The notes beneath the pieces were generated by a model. The model was not told where the DNA came from, ran no database searches, and saw only the letters and a program-made list of their open reading frames with translations. The position numbers were made by a program, and so were the translations under genes. Below, in pieces: positions 58,748-64,000 of a stretch of DNA of 64,000 nucleotides. Positions within the stretch are counted from its first letter, which is position 1. Each line of letters opens with the position of its first letter. This stretch comes from Hemibagrus wyckioides (lineage: Eukaryota > Chordata > Actinopteri > Siluriformes > Bagridae): NCBI RefSeq assembly GCF_019097595.1, contig NC_080714.1, positions 5,554,259 to 5,618,258 of the forward strand, read 5' to 3'.

Positions 58748-59024
58748 CCATTTATTCATCCAGTTTCTGTACCACTTATCCTACACAGGGTCACAAGGAG
58801 CCCGGAGTCTATCCCAAGGGACTCGAGGTACGACGCAAGGCAGGGGACACCCTGGATCCACTGGGTCGATTTAGAGATGTAACACATGTCTTTGGACTGG
58901 AGGAGGAAACCAGAAAACCCTGAGGAAACCCCAGGAAGAGCATGCAATCTCCATGCACACAGGGCGGAGTCAGGTATCAAACCCTCAACAAGGTAGACGT
59001 GTTAACCCATTAGGCCTCTTTGCT
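58748..59024 (+). repeat. Common fish dispersed repeat, copy 2
   Basis: It contains TACCACTTATCCTACACAGG, GGGACACCCTGGATCCACTG, ATGTCTTTGGACTGGAGGAG, CCATGCACACAGGGCGGAGT and GTGTTAACCCATTAGGCCTC. It has the same order of blocks as 43694-44022 but with the middle CA-run section missing. Confidence 0.75.
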
Positions 59025-60799
59025 CCCAGTGTGGGTTTTCTCACTCACATGTTCTTGACTGTAATGAAGCATTTCTTGTATGTACAAAAACGTATATATT
59101 GTCCAGGTTATTTGTCCTACGGAGAAAAAATGACTACTGTACCTTTAAGAGCAGGGATTAATGATTAATATGAAGCCCAGCTCAGTTACTCACATACAGC
59201 ATTAGAGAATAAATGAACAAAGCTGCGATTTTAAGACGTGTGACTGCTTCAATCCCAAATGCTTTAAAACACACACACACACACACACACACACAGAAGA
59301 TAAAAATATTTCTGTCCAAAAAAAGAATTTGATGTTGTTCTGTTTCCATCACGGAAGGATGTCGCATCATTCTGTAGAATCACTCCAGCGCAATGATCCA
59401 TGTTTTTCATTCCCTAATCAATTCCTCATTTAGGGATAAATTGTGTGTGTGTGTGTGTGTGTGTGCGTGTGCGAATGTGTGGTCCCCATCAGGATATAAA
59501 AACATGACCCCACCCCACCCCACCCCCCATACACACACAAGAAGGGTCTTTGTCACTATTTTTAAAATTATTATTTATGGACCTCTTTCAAGTAGCATTT
59601 TGCCACTAACTCCCACTCATCCCTCTGCCCTCCACACTGGCCTACACGTCCTTCATGGCCATTTAAAGGAGCCTAATTGAAAACATACGTTCGGCGTGAA
59701 TGAATGACTCAGACGGCCGTACTCCCACGCATGGACACGCGCATACACACACATACATCCACACCACCAGCTTCTCAGAGCCTTTTAATTGAAGACACTT
59801 GTGAACGGATGTGGGCACGGATCCAGGACGTATTCCTGAAATTCTTGCACTGGAGATGGAACCAGATGGACCGAGAACTAAAACCAGCTGGCCAAGGCAA
59901 GCGAGGGCTAAAAAAGAGTCAGGACAGGCCTCAGGTAGAGCTTCTTGACACACTTACATGATAGGTCAGGGGGGTTTGTTTGAGCACTGAATAGCTATGT
60001 TCATTTCTGGAGATTTGACAATAAGACATGACTTGGATGTTTACGAAAATTTCCTAATTAAACAGATATTTGGTTAAGGAATTATCAACATGCTGAAGTG
60101 TTTTCCTTATTCTAATAGAGCTATGACAAGTCCAAGACCACCAGTGATCCATCTAAAGGATGATGGGTCATATAAAGTCAAGCCAATAATAGCTGTTCTT
60201 CCACCACAGGAATCTGATTAGGAACCGTCCCAAATTTATCACAGACTCAAGACAGATTTCTGTAGGAGGAACTGAGGCTGATTCCACTTCCTGGCCCATA
60301 CATCTAAGAACCTTTCTTTGTACTTTTCTATAGATGAGTAACTATTGGGGTCGGGGTTGTGGTATTTCGACATCACTCACCCTCGTCACTGATCAAACAC
60401 AAGCTTCCTCAGAAGACCAGAAGATTTGATGGAAGAAAACCAGAGAACCCAGAGGAAACCCATGCAAAAGCCCTCAGAAAGAAACCCAAGCTCATGATGA
60501 AACCCAGGGACCTCGGAGCTGTGGAACACGATCCAACATTTTAGCTTCTCAAAAGTTTCTGAACCCTCAGTGGAAATGTGTATAATGTATAAAAAAAAAA
60601 TCCATGACAATAGTAAGTAGTAAGCAGTTTGCTGAGCTAAGTGTGGACCAGGGTTAAGCATTTAAGCCGAACAGCTAAAGTATTTTAAAAACAAATCTGA
60701 TAAAAATGAGGTTCATGAGTGGATCATCTTCTCTTAGCCAATCAGATGTAGCTGCATCAAGCTCATCCAACCAGAGACTAGCTAGAGCGATAAAGGCGA
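59025..60799. other. Intergenic with CA/GT tracts, no gene recognised
   Basis: (AC)n at 59270-59295 and (GT)n at 59443-59468. Open frames at 59663-59961 overlap on both strands without domains. The stretch 60420-60520 (AAAACCAGAGAACCCAGAGG) may be a worn piece of the dispersed repeat at 58748. Confidence 0.45.
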
Positions 60800-60965
60800 G
60801 TTTTCACACACCTCAACAGGTTTTTCATTACTGAATAGAAGGTTCAAGCCCTGGCTCTGCCAAGCTGCCCCCTGTTGACTGTTGTGATCTCTGACCATGT
60901 GCTCTGACCCCAACTTTCATTGTGCTCAAATGTATGTGTGACAAATAAAGGCGTCTTCTTTTATC
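60800..60965 (+). mobile_element. tRNA-derived SINE, worn copy
   Basis: The box-B-like GGTTCAAGCC (60841) is followed by CTGCCAAGCTGCCCCCTGTT, then CTCTGACCCCAACTTTCATT and the tail ATGTGTGACAAATAAAGGCG TCTTC. Same subfamily as 851 and 16068. Confidence 0.75.
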
Positions 60966-62739
60966 CTCCAGGTGTCTCATCTGTTCTCATGGTGTTAGTT
61001 AAAACTAGTAACCACTTCAGACTTTCTCTAATCATAAAAGCATTAAAAGGGTAGCTTCTGTTACTATTCAGACATGTTTGCTGTTTAATGTAACCAGACC
61101 CTTATGTTCTAGAGAGCACAGTGCATCCAAAGCAATTCTAAATCAAAATCTAAACGGGGAAAAAATTTATTCCAAACTAGCTATGCAGTAAAAGCAAACA
61201 CGATATATATTTATCTCCAGGTATCAGCTATGGATATGCGTTTCTTTTCACCTTACTACATCCAGAAAAACACAATTAGTTACTAGACCATCTACGGCTC
61301 GACTCAAGCTTTTTAATAGTTCGCCTTTAGGATTTTATTGTTAATAGCAAACGGAGTTAATAGAGGCAGAACAACCATGGCCTTATTTAACTCATCTTCA
61401 CATGTTGTTGATGTTTTAGTCTACCCAGGTCAAGCAGAAACTGTGTGGTCTGCTAAAAATAGAACAGAGAGAAATAGAGAAATAGAAGTGGAAACATGTC
61501 TGTCTGGCAGGTTTTTATAGTAAATTCTTATAGAGCTGCCAACATTTTTTTTCAGTTTTCACACTAGACGTTTTGCATTTTACTGACGCCAGTATCCAAT
61601 TATGTCACTATGCGACCTTACATAGAGATGCACTGACATCTTTAATCTGTCAGGACTGATTTTTCTCCGTTAATGACCACCTATGCCGAGTAAAGCGCTC
61701 AGTTGGAGTTAATAGTTACGAGTTCAAACGCCACACGGTGTAGATCTAAACCTCGGTGGCTCACGCAGTACAACTCAGCGTGTTTCATCTCTTTTGCGTT
61801 GTAATGCATTTTAGCATTAGATCAAGTATGTTTCTAATCAGCTCGAACTGTCGTGGTAAAAGCAAGCGAGGCCCGAATGCAGTGACTGGAAACACTCATC
61901 GAGAAGCATCACGAGAGCCCAGGGGCTAAATGGACGCTGGCCGAGCCAAGGAGAAAAGAAAGAACAACACAGACACAATAAAAGCCTGGGAAACTGGAAT
62001 AGGAGCTACGACTTTCCCTGCGCTGGTGCTTGTCTTTACACCTATCGTTTATATATTCATAAATTTCTTTATCATGTGCGTTTGGCTTTCAGGATCCGTT
62101 TTACACGGACAGATTCGCAAGCCAAACGCTATTGGGTCGAAACGAAGTATTAGTTCTTCCATAACAGCAGCCAAGACGCAAATAGGAGAAAGATTAGTCA
62201 TTAAGCAGGTGCGAAGATTTACATCTGTCAGAAAGAAGAAGAACGATGGCTTTCAGTCTAATTTATCAAACGACCCTGACTGCTTCTTGACATGCAAGGA
62301 TGAACAGCACAAATGTCTTCTCTAGGCTGTTTTTTTGGGTCTGATTCTCAGCCTGCAATCTGCTCCCTGGTTGAAAAGAGGTTCTGGCACCAGTGAAAGG
62401 TGATTTCATCCTGGACAGCCACCCGCATTCATCCTGAGCGTGTGTCTCTGCAGTGGACATTAACCTGTCTGCCGTGCAAGAGGCTCAGATACATCCTGCT
62501 CTTCAATGTTCTCAAGCGAGTCAGATGGGAGTGAAGTTTCCTTACACCTGCAAGATGCCGTGCCACAGATAATCCTCGTTTGGCTCTCGTGGTTGCCATG
62601 ACCCTCATAATTGAATCTTAACAGTGTTTTTGGTGAAGTGGTTGAGCAAAGAGCTTCTATAACAACGGTATTATACCAACATAGATATCTAAGCAAGGAC
62701 TAAATACTATAAGCTCATCATTCTTTTTTATATTTCCAT
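60966..62739. other. Intergenic, with a complex stretch at 61860-62580
   Basis: No gene is proven. A 131-codon open frame (61930-62325) includes about 20 hydrophobic residues but resembles nothing I know. At 62458 a TCTCTGCAG acceptor-like site opens a 39-codon frame ending at a stop near 62572. Both are weak. Confidence 0.35.
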
Positions 62740-62802
62740 AAAGCTGCTTTGAGACAATGTCCATTGTTAAAAGCGCTATACAAATAAAACTGAATTGAAT
62801 TG
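62740..62802 (+). repeat. 3'-terminal fragment of a common fish retroelement
   Basis: AAGCTGCTTTGAGACAATGT, CCATTGTTAAAAGCGCTATA, then CAAATAAAACTGAATTGAAT TG. This segment is widespread in fish genomes as the end of a non-LTR element with an AATTG-type tail. Confidence 0.65.
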
Positions 62803-62937
62803 TTGCATTCTATAATAATCTTTACAATAATCTTTTAACTTGCCAGTCAATTGCTTTAAAAAATGACTAACCATGGCATATTTTTTTTAGTATTAAAATA
62901 TATAATAAAGCAACAGACTGCTAAGTTATTTTTTTAA

Positions 62938-62999
62938 AAATTAAATTAAATTAAATTAAATTAAATTAAATTAAATTAAATTAAATTAAATTAAATTAA
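62938..62999. repeat. (AATTA)n pentanucleotide microsatellite
   Basis: About 12 perfect AAATT units, about 135 bp beyond the retroelement tail. Confidence 0.97.
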
Positions 63000-64000
63000 G
63001 AAATTTAACAAGTCACCTGTACTAATCTGTAATTAGTGGTGCACAACTGAATTAGATTTAAATGTTGTTGTTGTTGTTTTTTGTCAATTAAATGCACTTG
63101 TGCACTAAACACTTTTTTTCCTTTAAAATCATGTTTTAAAAAAAAAATAAAATAAATCTTGTACATTTTTGCTATGACATTTGTACTAGTAAGAAATAAA
63201 CAATTGCTCCTTTAAAAAAAAATAAACTCAAACACATATCACATTTTCTTTCTTTAAATTCCAGTTAATCTTTCCAAATATTTTCAATGCGGATTAAAAT
63301 TTGGCTTGTAAGACAATAATGGAATAAATTTAGTAATAAAAAAAGTAACCGAATTCTGCTGGCAACCCAAAATGTCCTCTAGCTTCCCCGGTTTAACTAG
63401 AGACAAATGTACGGCATGTACCGAGTGCAGGGAGTCACATGGGTCTAATGAACAGCAGAAAAAATCTGATGTGAATCTGGGAATATTTCACCAGCTTTGC
63501 TAAATTAGGTTGAAAATTAAATTCACTTCATTTCACAATATCGCCGACCTAAAAATTAACCTTAAACCAGTTAACAGAAGCCCATAAAAGACCTTTAGTC
63601 CCATGCAGCACTCATATTATACTGTATGAAATAATGGTAGAGAAAATCATCCCGACAGTTTTTCCGTAAATAAATATTACTAAAAACTACTGACATTTCT
63701 TTTTTTATTACAAATGCCACAGTGTGACACATTTTTAGATTATTGTCAGTTCTCGGCCTTTAAAATGACCAGGCCAACATTTCCTGTTACACATTGCAAT
63801 ATGTATAATAATGTCATTTAAGGTAACTATTATTTATTATTTATTTTCTGTTTTATTATTTACTTCTAATATCACTACAAATATCAGTGCCTCTACGGTT
63901 CTATTCAAAGTAGCAGAATTAAAAAGACTGAATTGAGGATTTGATCAACTTTTCCTATGATTTTGTCAATTTAAAAATGCAATTAATTAATTAATTGATT
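63000..64000. other. AT-rich intergenic, nothing recognised
   Basis: AT-rich sequence with poly-A and poly-T runs. No gene or repeat family was recognised up to the window end. Confidence 0.5.

Overview
This is eukaryotic nuclear DNA. The coding exons are split by short GT-AG introns. Most of the window is AT-rich non-coding sequence crowded with microsatellites, Tc1/mariner remnants and tRNA-derived SINEs. The protein sequences and the repeat families point to a teleost fish. The SINE type and the number of Tc1 families would suit an otophysan such as a catfish, but that finer assignment is only an inference.

Two protein-coding genes are supported. At the left edge, on the minus strand, are the first three coding exons of a RhoBTB GTPase gene, most like rhobtb2; its remaining exons lie before base 1. 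A CpG-rich stretch at about 5.4-5.9 kb, with a donor-like site on each strand, could be its promoter and leader exon. From 7.9 to 14.5 kb on the plus strand is a complete indoleamine 2,3-dioxygenase gene (ido1, IDO2-like in some pocket residues). I assembled it from ten exons into one uninterrupted 418-residue frame that includes a 15-nt microexon. A TATA-like box lies upstream and an AATAAA follows the stop. The two genes are divergent, and nothing shows that they work together.

From 14.6 to 64 kb I find no further host gene I can defend; it looks like a gene-poor interval. It holds three Tc1-like families. One is represented by a nearly complete element at 55.4-56.7 kb whose DD34E transposase has a single in-frame stop near its C-terminus and an altered GRPR-like motif. 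The interval also holds several copies of a tRNA-derived SINE and a 3' fragment of an L2-like LINE whose end resembles the SINE tail. A tRNA-Glu-headed SINE with a 14-bp target-site duplication and a three-copy dispersed repeat I cannot name (21.7, 23.0 and 35.0 kb) are also present.

The most unusual structures are two minisatellites 2.4 kb apart (28.8-29.6 kb and 32.0-32.7 kb). Their unrelated units both carry a CCAAT-box core, on opposite strands, and the first unit matches the NF-Y consensus fully. A 730-bp T- and G-depleted tract (50.6-51.3 kb) and an isolated CpG-rich patch (39.5-40.0 kb) also stand out. Several complex, repeat-free stretches (18.7, 22.5, 36.4-37.7 and 61.9 kb) could be conserved regulatory elements, which needs a cross-species alignment to decide.
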